NCBI RefSeq assembly: GCF_905475395.1
Contig: NC_058339.1
Span: 38,015,172-38,079,171 of the forward strand
Length of the DNA: 64,000 bases
DNA from: Chrysoperla carnea
Lineage: Eukaryota; Arthropoda; Insecta; Neuroptera; Chrysopidae
Direction: 5' to 3'
Positions 1 to 12,200 of this stretch are shown in pieces. Position 1 is the first letter of the stretch; the number at the start of each line of letters is the position of its first letter. A program made the position numbers and the translations under genes. The notes below the pieces were generated by a model, which was given only the letters and a program-made list of their open reading frames with translations, had not been told where the DNA came from and did not search any database.

Positions 1-3000
1 TCTCTAATATTTACCTTAATTAACACAAAATGTTCGGAAAAGTTAAGAGGAGGGTACCTACCGTTTTCGAATTTTTGCTTCTTATGAAGACTTTCTTGTC
101 TCTTTTATGATGATATCATTTTAATCAGTCAAATCGAGTTCCATTTTGGGCAATAGGCAAGGAAACTCTAAAATGTACACAGACATTTTTTATACGTATA
201 CGTAGGTTTAAAGGTCAAGCATACGATTTTCTTAATTCTCTGGTCTGTTCCCGAGATACAGCAGTCCACATTCTTAAGGATCTTTCTATTCACCATACAA
301 ACTTTTCAGGGAAGATTAAAAACTAAATTTAAAATCAATATTTTCAGAAGAAAATCTACAACCGTTAGTTCTTGGGCTATAAGAATGTAAGAGACATTTC
401 ATTCTGTTTTCTTGAATTTCGTTTAAAATTTGAAGGATCAAAGTTAATTACGCAATCTCTAATTAAATATCACATTTGTTAAATGTTATTATAGTTAGCT
501 ATAAACAGTACACATGACATACACATTTGAAGGATGTTGTACAGAATACCAAGTAATTCATTATCATAAAAATTTTCTTCAAGAGTTAATAAATTATCAA
601 CAATAATTTTTACCTACTAACCAAATCCAATTTAATGAACGGAAATGTTTGATTTAATGCAAAATTTAAAATGGGCAAATTATTGGAAAAGTTCTTTATA
701 AACATTTCCGACTTTGACGTTAGCCAAAAACGTAGACTTATAAGAGCTTCCATTTTTCCAGAATTTATTCTCTTGGTTTGGTGTTCAATATTCGCTTGTA
801 TATAGTATCTGCGAATAGAGTTTTTCAATTTACGGTTTCAACTTTCCAAGGAAAATAGAGTCGAGAAAATAATCTACTTTAACGTTTCAATTTTTTGAGA
901 AAAATTCGTGTGATCAATACATTAGAAATTTAAAATTGAAATTGAAAATTTGATTCAAGAACGAACCTAATAATAAAATTTTCAGTATATCTATTTCATC
1001 AAGGTCATGTTCATACTTGTTCCTAAAATACCAAAATTACAATTTCAAAATTTTTCTTAATAAAAAATATTAGATATATAATTTTATTTTTAATTTAATT
1101 GGATGAGTCACATATTCCATTAATTACGTCAATCACACTTTTATTTTCTTAAGAAATTGTCTTTATTCAAATGAATTTCACAACCAAAAAAAAAAAAACA
1201 GGTCAGATAAATTAGGGCAGAGTTTGATTTAAATGAAAATATTTTATTAATGTGTAATATTTTATTTAATCGAATATGAATTTTGAAAACAACAATATTT
1301 CAATTAGATACTTGAGTTATGTTATTTTTTAATTTTTATCAATTTTCGGAGATAAAAAAATTCAGTTATTAACATGAATTAGAAAATACTAGAACAACAA
1401 AGTTTTGGTAAAAGTATTGAGTATTGAATAGGTAATCAGATTTTTATACTAATTTCTTAAATACTTTGCTGAAGATTTTCTCATATAACAAAAGTTACAA
1501 GGTCGAAAATATGTATGGCGCCTGGCTTCAAAAGTGTGGGAGATTTTTTCAATGGAATAATCATAAAGGAAACGATTCTCTGTTCAATTCCAGTAAAAAT
1601 AAAAATATTTGAAAAGTCAATAAAAAAAAGTAAGCCTATATTTTCGTAAAAAAAATTCCAGAAATTGTATTTCAGATAAAATTAGCACACAGAAAACTGT
1701 TGAAAAATAATGGTTTTAAATTTTTTTGTACATCTTTTGTCCCTTAGAAGTTGAAGGGACTCTTAGTTATTTTATAATAGGGTACAACACTATGCTAGAA
1801 AGCAGCATCGCAAATTTTGGATACCACTTTTCGTTTGATGTAAAATATTTTTTAGATTTATTTCTTACAGTTTATTTCTAAAGAAATAAAATCTAAGTAA
1901 GTATTTTTTTAATACAATACCAAGGTATTTTCATCGATAAAATATAGTTTCCCTAAATTTGATTAACATAATAAATGCGACATCATCAAAATTTTGTTTA
2001 AAGCCTATTTTACATTAACTAGTGTAAACAATTTTTAACCTCCAGTATTGGTGTAGATTAAATTAAACCTTTAAATATATAAAAAAAATAAATCCCAGAA
2101 CCGTTACCGGGAATAAAACCGTAATTTATGTAAGATAAAAGACAATTACGTATAATAAATATTAATAAAAAATTAATTTAAAGTGTCTAAAAGTTCCATT
2201 CACAATTTATGATGAAATCAAATTATTTCGATCGATTTATAATTTTTGATTAGTTGTAATATCAGAGTGATACCATATCACAGTGATATTTTTTAAAATA
2301 TTGATAAGTTCAATAACAATTTAAGACACATGAAATCAGAAGACATTTCAAAATTAAAGTGGATTTTAATATTTTATTTGAAGACGTCACTCTGGTCGAC
2401 GTATATTCTTAAATAATTTGGAATCATAAAGTTCGAAATATGATGTTCTTCTCGTTTTCTTAAATAGAAATATAAGGTTTGTCAGATTCTAGTGTCTGCT
2501 AAGTATTAAGAACTTAGTATAACTGAGGCTTAATATAAGTACATAGAATACACAATATAATATGGTAAATACTTACCACGTTTTTTACCTTATTTTTACT
2601 TACCATAAAAACTCGTAGGTGGTCACAAAATTATTTAAATATTAAAATAGGTAAACAAAAATAAAATATATGTAACATCTGTTACATTAGGTAGGTACTA
2701 ATTATATCACATTAATAACTCTAACCTCCATATACAGATTATGGATGACCTAGTATGGAAACACAGACCTTATATTTTCTGAATCCAAAATCAGATACTA
2801 ATAATATATGATTTTAAAATAGTAAAGTCTTTTAATAAGAACGATATACAAAACTTCAATGTCTAAGCTACAAAATAAAGCAGAATTTACTTTGATTTAG
2901 TCGCCGTATAGTATTTTTCATATTACTTTACTATAAAAACAAGTTTTTAAATTTAAGTGCTGCTACGTCACTAAAGATACTCATAAAAACCAATATGCCA

Positions 3001-4714
3001 AGAAGAGCTGCTGCCAAACTGTTTTATTAACAGGAGATCCATTCCTCCAGGAGAACAATTCCTCCCTACAATACGAGTAGTGCATACAACCATTTGATTA
3101 ATTTCATACTTCATGTCGAAATGGAAGCCGATTAAAAATGGTCACTTATAGGTTCCACAAAATATTCAAAGACAAAATATCCCTCGGACAACATATCTCC
3201 GGACTCTCTCTTTAACATAACACAAATTGCAATGAAACATAAAAAACAACCCGCGGAATGTACAAAGTGAATGCAATCTCAAAGTAAGATTGCATTCATC
3301 TTGTAATCCGCAGTAGTCTGCAAGTTTGATGTTCTTCGCTTTTATTCTATGATTTTTAATTTCGATTATTATAAAACTTTTAGTTTCAAGATATTTTATT
3401 TTGGGAATATTTTGCCGAGGATATATTTTATAAAGAAAGTCTTTAAAAACACGCGTTACCTTAAAAAAATCTAGTGCACCCGCTAGTGAACTTGTTATTA
3501 TATGCTTTTGTATATAGAGGCTGTGTGGATCCATGTATCCAGCCGTTTAAAATTTATTTAGCAATTACAACTTCATACGCGTGTATTACTAATATGGCAG
3601 TCATTCTTTAAATTATTGATTTGCTGTCATTGCTGCAGACAAACAAATTATGTATGAATTCTTCAAAAAGATTTCGACAAACAAATTTTTTAGAAACATT
3701 TTGGAGATGTTTTAAGAAAACTATCGACTGTTAACGCCCTAATTTTTTCATCAGAATGATAAAAATTATCAAAACCAGCTCTACGGATATCACTTTGAGG
3801 CTTATGCGATTTCTTTTTTGGCAGGAAACGTAAAATCCCATTGGGAAGCAAGCGTCTGATAACGGATAAGTTACAAAGTAATTAAAATTAAAAGAGTTAA
3901 ATGATTGCAGATGTCATTATCAGTAACTTAAATGAATAGTTTATCATAAGAATTTTTGTATGATAACTCAATAATATTATATTTACATATTACATACATG
4001 CAAATACAAAGATACAGTCATTCTACACGTAAAAGATAAAATAATTAAAAACAGGTAATTCGTCTTATGTCATACAATAATTCATTATCACTATTAATGT
4101 TCAAGTATTTTCAATAACGCAAGTGAAATTTATTATCAAATTTTTATATTTTAAGAATAATAAAATATTAGAATACTTTAGTTTATTTAGGATTCAGTAA
4201 CAACAAAAAATAATGATTATATTTAATTGTTTATAAAGATGTTTAAAAAGATTTAGTATAAAAATAAACAATAATACACTCTAAGTACTTCATTTGTACC
4301 TGTTTAGAAAAAAAGTGACCTAGGACTAGGCAAAGTTTAGAGTGTTCAGAAGGACTTTGGCTCTCTTCAATTGTAGTGTAAGTAAAAATCAACTCGTTTT
4401 CGATAATTTTAAATATTAAAATAGAAAATTGTTATTAACTCTTGTCAATGAAAACAAACAAACAATTCAATTTTCCGTAAAATTGAATTGTTTCGTCAGA
4501 AGTAAAATACAACATTTGCCTATAATGGACGCCATGAAATTTACATATAAAACTCCGTTTTACAAGAGACGGGAAACAATCTTTGAATGCTTACTTCTCC
4601 GTTTTTTAATCAATTTTAATTTAGCTTTCAAATTTTGTTATGGTATCAAGTCTAATTTTAAATTTTTATGGGTAATGTTGCAAATGGGTATCAGCCATTT
4701 ACCCATTTTTTCCC
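1..4714. other. Gene-poor AT-rich DNA at the left edge
   Basis: I see no gene I can support. The longest open frame (3166-3534 on -, 122 codons) has no recognisable domain. Local structures are small: a hairpin with a 12-bp stem at 3268-3298, a 7-bp stem at 1739-1760, and homopolymer A/T runs. This could be intergenic DNA or intron of a gene extending beyond the window. Confidence 0.5.
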
Positions 4715-4926
4715 TTGTAGCTCTCTCCAACCCGAACCGATTTTCTTCAGTCACAGGTAAGGCAATCTCCATTAAATCTCTATTAAATAACCTTTCAAAC
4801 AAAACAATAATAACAATCAAAATCGTTTCGTCCAATTAGGAGCTTCGAGACCATAGAGAGACATCCAGATAGGCACATATATAGCATTCAAACTTATAAC
4901 ACTCCTCTTTTTGTGTCAGGAGTTAA
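4715..4926 (+). repeat. Dispersed repeat R2, RTE-like tail, copy 1
   Basis: The segment resembles pieces at 35445-35622 and 37855-38010. In order it has a 'caaaatc' stretch, a degenerate cagacagaca motif and a 3' end like cttataacactcctcttttt followed by ggagttaaaa. Tails of this kind recur in insect genomes next to non-LTR elements. The RTE link is from memory of such tails, not a search. The open frame 4429-4839 overlaps this repeat and is not a gene. Confidence 0.55.
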
Positions 4927-5640
4927 AATCGTTGACAAAACCATTATCTCAAGAGAACTATGTTTCAATTGCAAAAAAATACCACTAAACTATCCGTTAG
5001 ATCATTTTGACAGTCAACAGCCTTTGATTCAAATAGTTCTCTGAATCAGTAGAACGAAATCGATTAGAGTAACCATTAGGAAAACCTTCTTTTTGTTTTT
5101 TAAAATTTAATTTGAATCATAGTATAAGTTTTCTTAACGCTAAAAGTTAAGTAAGCACATACATAATTTAAAGAATGCTTAGGTTACAGAAAATTGTATC
5201 AAAAAGATTTTCATGAAATTGATGCATTTCTTACGACGTAGTTGTTCAGACAAACAGTACTACCGTGTAATACTATTTGATTGTGTTCACTCCACACTCT
5301 TGATCAATTTTACTTAAAATTAATTTAAATTCAAAGAACATAAATATGAATTTCAAGTAATTTATATTTGATGACATCATTTTTAACAATAAAATGACGG
5401 TTAGATTATGTTATTCAAATGTGAACAGAACTACAAAAATACACACCATTACTTAAGCATATAGAGTTTGTTCTTGCTAAAAAAAATCTACCAAAACTGG
5501 TTATTAATTTTTTCTCTCTGAATCAGTAGCGCAGGACAAAGTTATCTACGAAAGTCTCAAACCTTTAAAAAGCGTTAAGTAAGGCATATTGTGTGATACC
5601 TCCTACCTAAATCCTCGCTTTCTTTGAATCGATCTTGGTA

Positions 5641-6046
5641 CACGAAGAAATGCATGGTGATTATTACAATGCTGGTGTGGTATAGGAACAGATACTCAAA
5701 AACTATCTGATAATCTGTACATATAGACCAGAAGAGACCTGAAACTTGGATGGTGTGTTCTTCGAATGACTTAGGCATCCGATAAGAAAGGATTTTCCGA
5801 AATTATACCCCTTAGGCGGTGAAAACGAGGGCAAAGTGAGAGCAGTGGATATGAAGACTATAACGCGGTGGTCTTCACTGTTAAGTCCAACGAAGTAGAT
5901 GGGTATCAAGCTAGTATTCTACAGATAACGCCATAGTTATGGATCTTACGCCAATATTATATAGAGTATTATCAGATACTTTTTGAGTATCTGTTCCTAT
6001 ATCATACCAGCATTGTAATAATCGCCTTGCATTTCTTACCGTGTAG
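5641..6046. mobile_element. Long inverted repeat, foldback or MITE-like
   Basis: An arm at about 5641-5714 (cgaagaaatgcatggtgatt ... cagatactcaaaaactatct) is repeated in inverted orientation at about 5966-6046 with only a few mismatches. The arms are about 70-80 bp and enclose a spacer of about 250 bp that is more GC-rich than its surroundings. No transposase is visible. A non-autonomous DNA transposon or foldback element is the simplest reading. The short open frames on - in this stretch (5575-5909) are by-products of the repeat. Confidence 0.6.
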
Positions 6047-7269
6047 TTTTATAACAAATATTGGCGCTACTGCATTCGTAAGAAATCGCATGCATACAAA
6101 CATTTAAAAATCGTGTTCCATATACGTTAAATATTTTACAGCATTTTCCATTACCTGAAGTCAAAACTAACCATAGATCGTAATGGTTTGCTTTATAAAA
6201 TAATAAATTTGACCAGAGGCCTATGCCAGAGCGATTAATTTATTAAGATTTCTTTTGTTACTATTAGTTTACTGTAGGTACTCGATTTATCACGAAAATA
6301 GAAAATGTCGAATATCGAAACTAGATAGCAATACTACAACCACGAACTTTTTTCCTATAATTTTCTTCTTCTTAAAAAATCTATTTCTACGCCACTGTTA
6401 ATTTTTAATTAATATATAAACATAAGAAATACTGATTTAAGTCACAGACATTCAGACATATTTAAGTAAGGTCTTAAGATTGATACATATTTCCCCAGTC
6501 ATCTCATATTTTGTCAAATCCCGCCAAATTTTTTTTGACTTTCTTAAAAGGTCATCTGGTTTTAACAAAATCATAAACGAAAGTATAATATATTTTGGAT
6601 TTATATGAATCAGTGGATTTATATTATCAAGTTATTGAGGTTTTGATAATCTTGATAATAATCTTTTAGAAATTAAAATCATGGTCTTTATAACCTAGCA
6701 ATTTTTGTTACCTTAAATATTTCCGTTTAAAAATAGTTAAAAGATAATAAACCTTGAGAAAACGATGATGAGAAAATTAACAATTTTAGGAAGATTCAAG
6801 GTTTTTAATTATATGATCTAACCTCAAATGTACCTACCGTTGATAATCCTTTATTTTACATGGGTTTTAATCAGGACGAGGAAATTTTTTTTATTGATTG
6901 ATTGATTTCATAAATTGTAAAACCAAAATTTTAGTACGACCATTAAATTTGAAAAAAAGAAGGATGTTGTATGCATAAAAATCAAAGAGAATGGAAAATC
7001 GCAAACAATAACGGCAGTATGTAAGAAATTAAGGAAGAGAAGACGATTGAGTGCCTTACTTATACATTGCGCTAGAAATTAAACGTTCCATTTTAATAAC
7101 ATGCAGTTTTTAAGCGATTTTTAAGGCATTTTAAGGTTGCACTTTTTGAGGCATCTTTGGGTTGTAGCCCAAAACCTTAAGTCCACACTTTATCAAGTTC
7201 GTTCATCTTTGCCATCAGCCGGTATACTTCGCTTATCAGTTAGTGAGCCTTTTAGTACAAGAGACGGTG
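6047..7269. other. No gene seen
   Basis: AT-rich sequence with no supported coding region and no clear repeat structure of its own. Confidence 0.5.
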
Positions 7270-7600
7270 TAACGTCGACCTTTAACCATCTGATAACCAT
7301 GTTTTATTATTGATTTGTATAGTTTTTCACTTTTATTATAGTTTTTCTATCGATTTTTTTCAGGCAAGCCTATACCATTATTTTCGTAATTAAATTATGA
7401 TACCAATTTCGCCAATCGCCATAGGCTTGTCTTAAAAAAAACCGTCCATGGAAAAAATTGATTAAAATTAGTTTAATTAAAGTAGCCATGAACACTTTTC
7501 GATAGAAAGCTATGATAGGAGCTTTAAAAATCAATAAAATTTCATAAAAAATATGCCTCATCTGGTTATCAGATGGGTGAGGATCGACCTTAAACCGAAA
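7270..7600. mobile_element. Imperfect inverted repeat, MITE-like
   Basis: The left end (gtcgacctttaaccatctgataacca) is matched in inverted form at the right end (tggttatcagatgggtgagg then atcgacctt, about 7558-7590). Weaker pairing continues inward for about 100 bp. A second short inverted pair (aggcaagcctat at about 7362 and ataggcttgtct at about 7422) lies between. Overall length and symmetry fit a decayed MITE. No transposase is present. Confidence 0.4.
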
Positions 7601-9208
7601 TAACTTCCCATCGCTTCCACCAATGTGTTAAGAAGAGATTTTCACCTCTTCTTCTCTTTAACATCCATCTCAAATATCTATGTTAAAACTACAATTTTGT
7701 CATCAGAAAGAAAATGAAACGATACACAGGTGGACTTCTAGACTAAGATAATTATAATTACTTATATACGAACATTGCATGTGGATATACATAGCTAAAT
7801 TAATGTAGGTACTACAAACGTATATAAGATAAAAATTTAAAGTGTTATGTGTAGTACCTCGGATAAAATGCATCTACTAACTTGAAGCAATCTCTAGTTT
7901 CTCAACGGATTACTATTTATGAAATAGCAAATATATATGAAGAAAAAATTTACTTACTAGAAAGTAAGTAATGGGAAAGATGTTTATCTACGACCGTGAG
8001 ATAAGAAGTACTTTCCTCACTCAGTATGCATGGGAAAAAAAGTTCCTTACCGCCCTAGTATGGTACTGAATTCATTATCGCACTTATATTAGCGTAGTAC
8101 AATTGAATGAAGCTATTACTGGACAATCAAAGAAGAAGATTCGAAGAAAAATTTGAGTTTTCAATGTTTCAATCACCTTTCATCAAATATGCCGCTCCTT
8201 AGAATGAACTGTAAAAATTACATGTTGAATATAACGCCTTCAAATACTATCCTAGGTGAGGAGGATTCTAGGTATATTAAAATGCGATCCATGATGCATT
8301 GTGATCTTATACCATGAATCACAAATTTGAAACTATATATCACAATTTTTTATTATGGTGGCCGTTGAATATTTAACTCTCAAAAAACAACATAAATGTA
8401 ATTTTTAATCATTGGTACTACACTCTGCTCTTAAATATATTTAATAAATAATTAGTTGCAACGGGAAATTCATTTAAATTCCACAATTTTATATTTTATA
8501 TAATAAATAAAATAGCATTTATATTTTATTTTTTATATTTATTTATTTATTATTCTTTATGAAACTTGTAAGAGTAGTGCCAATGTCAATGACATTCAGA
8601 TAGTTATAAATACTACCTATTAATAGCTATTTCATTTTAAAAAAACATTTTTAAACAAAAAATTGTATAAAATATCATAAAAAAATATTATTTATTGATA
8701 AATCAAAGAAAATTAAAACTTAGAATCAAAGAAAATTTCAACTTGTTTTTATATTTTAAAATATCAATATATCGTAACCAGTGCTTAATAAAATCAGTAA
8801 AAACACAAGGAAATTTTTGTTTTATTTTCAATTTTACCATGATTTTGTCCCACTTGGTATTGTGATTTGGTATTGATATGGATTGTACAAAGAACTTGGA
8901 AAATGGCATTTTTCCGTTGATTTCTCGATAGGTATAAGACCTAGGGGAAAAAATTTGAACAGTAGGGCACTTCATGATTGAGATGGCGAAGGGTTGTTCT
9001 AATCGCCGATTTAGCCGGTCTCGGATGAGGTTGGTTTGAAAGATACCTAAACGAAAAAACCTTCTATTTCTTCGGTTTAGAAAAAAGATGAGAAAACTAA
9101 ACTAAAATTAAAAAGGAATGGCAACCCAAAGAACGAATCATGAATTCAATCAAATTTTGAATTTAACCGCATTTTGGTTTTTGAAAATCTTTAGAAGTAC
9201 GAAATATG
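7601..9208. other. No gene seen
   Basis: AT-rich intergenic or intronic sequence. The 90-codon open frame at 8703-8975 on - has no family signature. A palindromic AT-rich stretch lies at about 8470-8560. Confidence 0.5.
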
Positions 9209-10560
9209 AACGTTTAAAATTAACCTTACTCTAATAGGTTCCAAGATAATGGAGTCCTGGACCCGAATTAGGCACACGAGTAATAGCTAGCCAAAAACTG
9301 ACATCGCAACTGAAAAGAATGACCCAAAATTAGTGGGTTTCAAAAAAAATTCCAATAAGATAGGATAAAATTTGCCTGTGTTATCAAGAAAATCAAATTT
9401 TTGAACTTTATGACGTCATCAGAATCCAAAAAATTTAATTTTGCTCTATCACATTCAAATTTTATCCAATTTTGATAAACCAAGTATGTAATCCTACTAA
9501 ATTTGGGCCATACTTTTCAAATTTGTGATCAAAATTAACCTATCTATAATAGGTTTCAAGAATATGGAGTCCGGTTCCCGGAATTAGGCACATTAGTGAT
9601 AGCTAGCCAAAAACTGACATCGCAACTGAAAAGAATGACCCAAAATTAGTGGGTTTCAAAAAAAATTCCAATAAGATAGGATAAAATTTGCCTGTGTTAT
9701 CAAGAAAATTAAATTTTTGAACTTTATGACGTCATCAGAATCCAAAAAATTTAATTTTGCTCTATCACATTCAAATTTTATCCAATTTTGATAAACCAAG
9801 TATGTATTCCTAATAAATTTGGGCCATTCTTTTCAAATTTGTGATCAAAATTAACCTATCTATAATAGGTTTCAAGAATATGGAGCCCGGTTCCCGGAAT
9901 TAGGCACATTAGTGATAGCTAGCCAAAAACTGACATCGCAACTGAAAAGAATGACCCAAAATTAGTGGGTTTCAAAAAAAATTCCAATAAGATAGGATAA
10001 AATTTGCCTGTGTTATCAAGAAAATCAAATTTTTGAACTTTATGACGTCATCAGAATCCAAAAAATTTAATTTTGCTCTATCACATTCAAATTTTATCCA
10101 ATTTTGATAAACCAAGTATGTATTCCTAATAAATTTGGGCCATTCTTTTCAAATTTGTGATCAAAATTAACCTATCTATAATAGGTTTCAAGAATATGGA
10201 GTCCGGTTCCCGGAATTAGGCACATTAGTGATAGCTAGCCAAAAACTGACATCGCAACTGAAAAGAATGACCCAAAATTAGTGGGTTTCAAAAAAAATTC
10301 CAATAAGATAGGATAAAATTTGCCTGTGTTATCAAGAAAATCAAATTTTTGAACTTTATGACGTCATCAGAATCCAAAAAATTTCATTTTGCTCTATCAC
10401 ATTCCAATTTTATCCAATTTTGATAAACCAAGTATGTAATCCTACTAAATTTGGGCCATACTTTTCAGATTTGTGATCAAAATTAACCTATCTATAATAG
10501 GTTTCAAGAATATGGAGCCCGGCTCTCGGAATAAGGCACATAAGTGATAGCTAGCCAAAA
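9209..10560 (+). repeat. Tandem satellite, 316-bp unit, about 4.3 copies
   Basis: The landmark acatcgcaactgaaaagaat starts at 9301, 9617, 9933 and 10249, an exact 316-bp period, and a truncated fifth copy ends at about 10560. Interior copies differ by a few substitutions only. The first partial unit (9209-9300) and the last fragment are more diverged, as expected when central copies are homogenised. Every full unit contains a perfect TGACGTCA palindrome (9411, 9727, 10043, 10359). No coding capacity. Could be a short satellite array or the internal minisatellite of a Helitron-like element. Confidence 0.9.
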
Positions 10561-10571
10561 GTAAAATTAGC

Positions 10572-10950
10572 ATCTAATGTGTGCCCTCGTGAGTAAACAG
10601 TGATGTTTACAAAAAAATGTTTCAAACAAAACTTTTGTTCTATCTCTAACGGTTTACAAGTTGGGTGCTACAGACCCAAGACTCAATTAACCTATGTTGC
10701 TCATTTACGAACGCGACCTCACTTTTTACGGCCTGAGTGCGCTGTAAATTTCAGCTTAATTTTTTTTTCGTTTTTGAGCTCTCGTGTACACAGACGGTCG
10801 GACGGACTCCCGAAAATGGACTTATTAGATGATTCTATGCCAAATACACCTATACCAAAATTTGTTTACGTAGCATCAATATTTTTAAGCGTTACAAACT
10901 TGGGATTAAACTTAATATACCATGATATATTTCATATATACATGGTCTAA
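10572..10950 (+). repeat. Dispersed repeat R1, near full-length copy
   Basis: This is the clearest copy of a family seen at least seven times in the window. In order it contains gtgccctcgtgagtaaacag, a segment ending 'cagacccaagactcaattaacc', a 'cacactttttacggcc' like box, a cagacggtcggacggac box, 'tagatgattctatg', 'tttttaagcgttacaaactt', and a palindromic terminus around ataccatgatatatttcata ending in catggt. The 116-codon open frame at 10600-10950 is a by-product of the repeat. Family identity unknown; no transposase or RT is visible. Confidence 0.75.
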
Positions 10951-11574
10951 AAATTGGAAGATTTTTGTTGTCTCTGCCCCACTCAGTATTTATCAATGAA
11001 ATTAATACTCATGTGACTCATATCAATTCAAAGAAGCTTAAATTCTTAGAACTTACCAAAATCATAAATATTATTTATTTATCAGCAAGTTGTCTGTTGC
11101 AGTGCTATTACATATGTTTTCTCATGAATATAAAATAATATCCTTTTCTAAATAAAATAAAAAAAAAACAAATTAAAGAAGTCATTAATAATAATTTTAA
11201 TATTTTAAAAAATAAAGTCATATTTATTTATAAAAATTTTATTTAATTTTAATAATTAAATGTTTACGAATAATAATCATAATAAATAAATAAATGATGT
11301 TTTACAACAGATAACAACCAATGTAAAATAATAATATTGTATATATTTGTTGTAATCTTGACCTTTTTTTATTATTCATATTTTATGAGTAGCAGCAGCA
11401 TTGCAAAAAATATATGAGTTCAAACGTATTTAAAAATAAAATGCTTTCAAAATGATGTCATTTCTGTAAAGTTATTTTAAATATATTTAGATTCCTTTTA
11501 TATGCTATAAGCTCAGGCAGAAAAAGAAAATTCAATTATTCTTATAACATTTAAAACTCACTTTTACTTTTATT
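10951..11574. other. No gene seen
   Basis: Very AT-rich stretch with simple runs and no supported feature. Confidence 0.5.
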
Positions 11575-11770
11575 AATCCCCGAATTAAAAAAGGTGTGCT
11601 ATAAGTTTGACCGCTATGTGTGTGAGTGTCTGTGCGTTTGTCTGTCTGTGGCATCGTAGCGCCTAAACGGATGAACCGATTTTAATTTTTTTGGTTTCTT
11701 TTGAAAGGTAATTTATCTAACAATAAGAGTGTTTTTAGTTATGTTCAAGTGCGAGATTAGAGTTGAAAAA
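11575..11770 (-). repeat. Dispersed repeat R2, inverted copy
   Basis: Reads on - as a degenerate version of the family tail: gtgtgctataagtttgaccg on + is the complement of the cggtcaaacttataac end, followed by the tctgtctgtggcatcgtagc box (complement of gctacgatgccacagacaga) and then aaacggatgaaccgatttta. Confidence 0.55.
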
Positions 11771-12059
11771 GCTTCTCTCTCTTGAAAAAACTAAAAAATT
11801 GGCGATGATCTTCAAAATCGATTCAGTTTGGAGAAGGCATAACGTATAATTTTAACACCTAAATAATTACTATGGAAATAAATAGTCGAATAAACCTGGC
11901 TAAATTCATTTTGAAAAGTGAAATGGTAAAATAATTAGGTAATTCAAAACAATAATTCAAAAGAACAAACTCAACTCAAATATTTCAAATTCAATTAAAA
12001 TATTTCCAAAAATTTGTCCCAAAAAATGATAGGTCTCTACGTATCCTTTTCGTCTCATC

Positions 12060-12200
12060 TGATGTCCTTGACCATCACTTTGATAATGATTTAAGAAGGA
12101 GTGTTATAACTTTGAAATTTTTATCTGTGCGTCTGTGTGTTTCTTAGTGGCATCGTAGCCCCTAAATGGTCGAACCACCTTGACTGAGAACATTTTATAG
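12060..12200 (-). repeat. Dispersed repeat R2, second inverted fragment
   Basis: The segment gagtgttataactttgaaat ... gtgcgtctgtgtgtttctta ... gtggcatcgtagcccctaaa repeats the layout of the copy at 11575-11770 some 500 bp downstream, on the same strand. Shorter and more decayed. Confidence 0.45.

Noticed and set aside
3166-3534. 122-codon open frame on -
   Set aside because: No recognisable domain; composition is typical of chance frames here, although a piece (LADYCGLQDECNL) is mildly protein-like.
4429-4839. 136-codon open frame on +
   Set aside because: Its 3' third is R2 repeat sequence and the rest is low-complexity AT-rich DNA with no family signature.
5575-5909. Two overlapping open frames on - (67 and 68 codons)
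   Set aside because: They lie in an arm and the spacer of the inverted repeat and have no signature.
10600-10950. 116-codon open frame on +
   Set aside because: It lies wholly within an R1 repeat copy, and the same boxes occur at other sites without an open frame.
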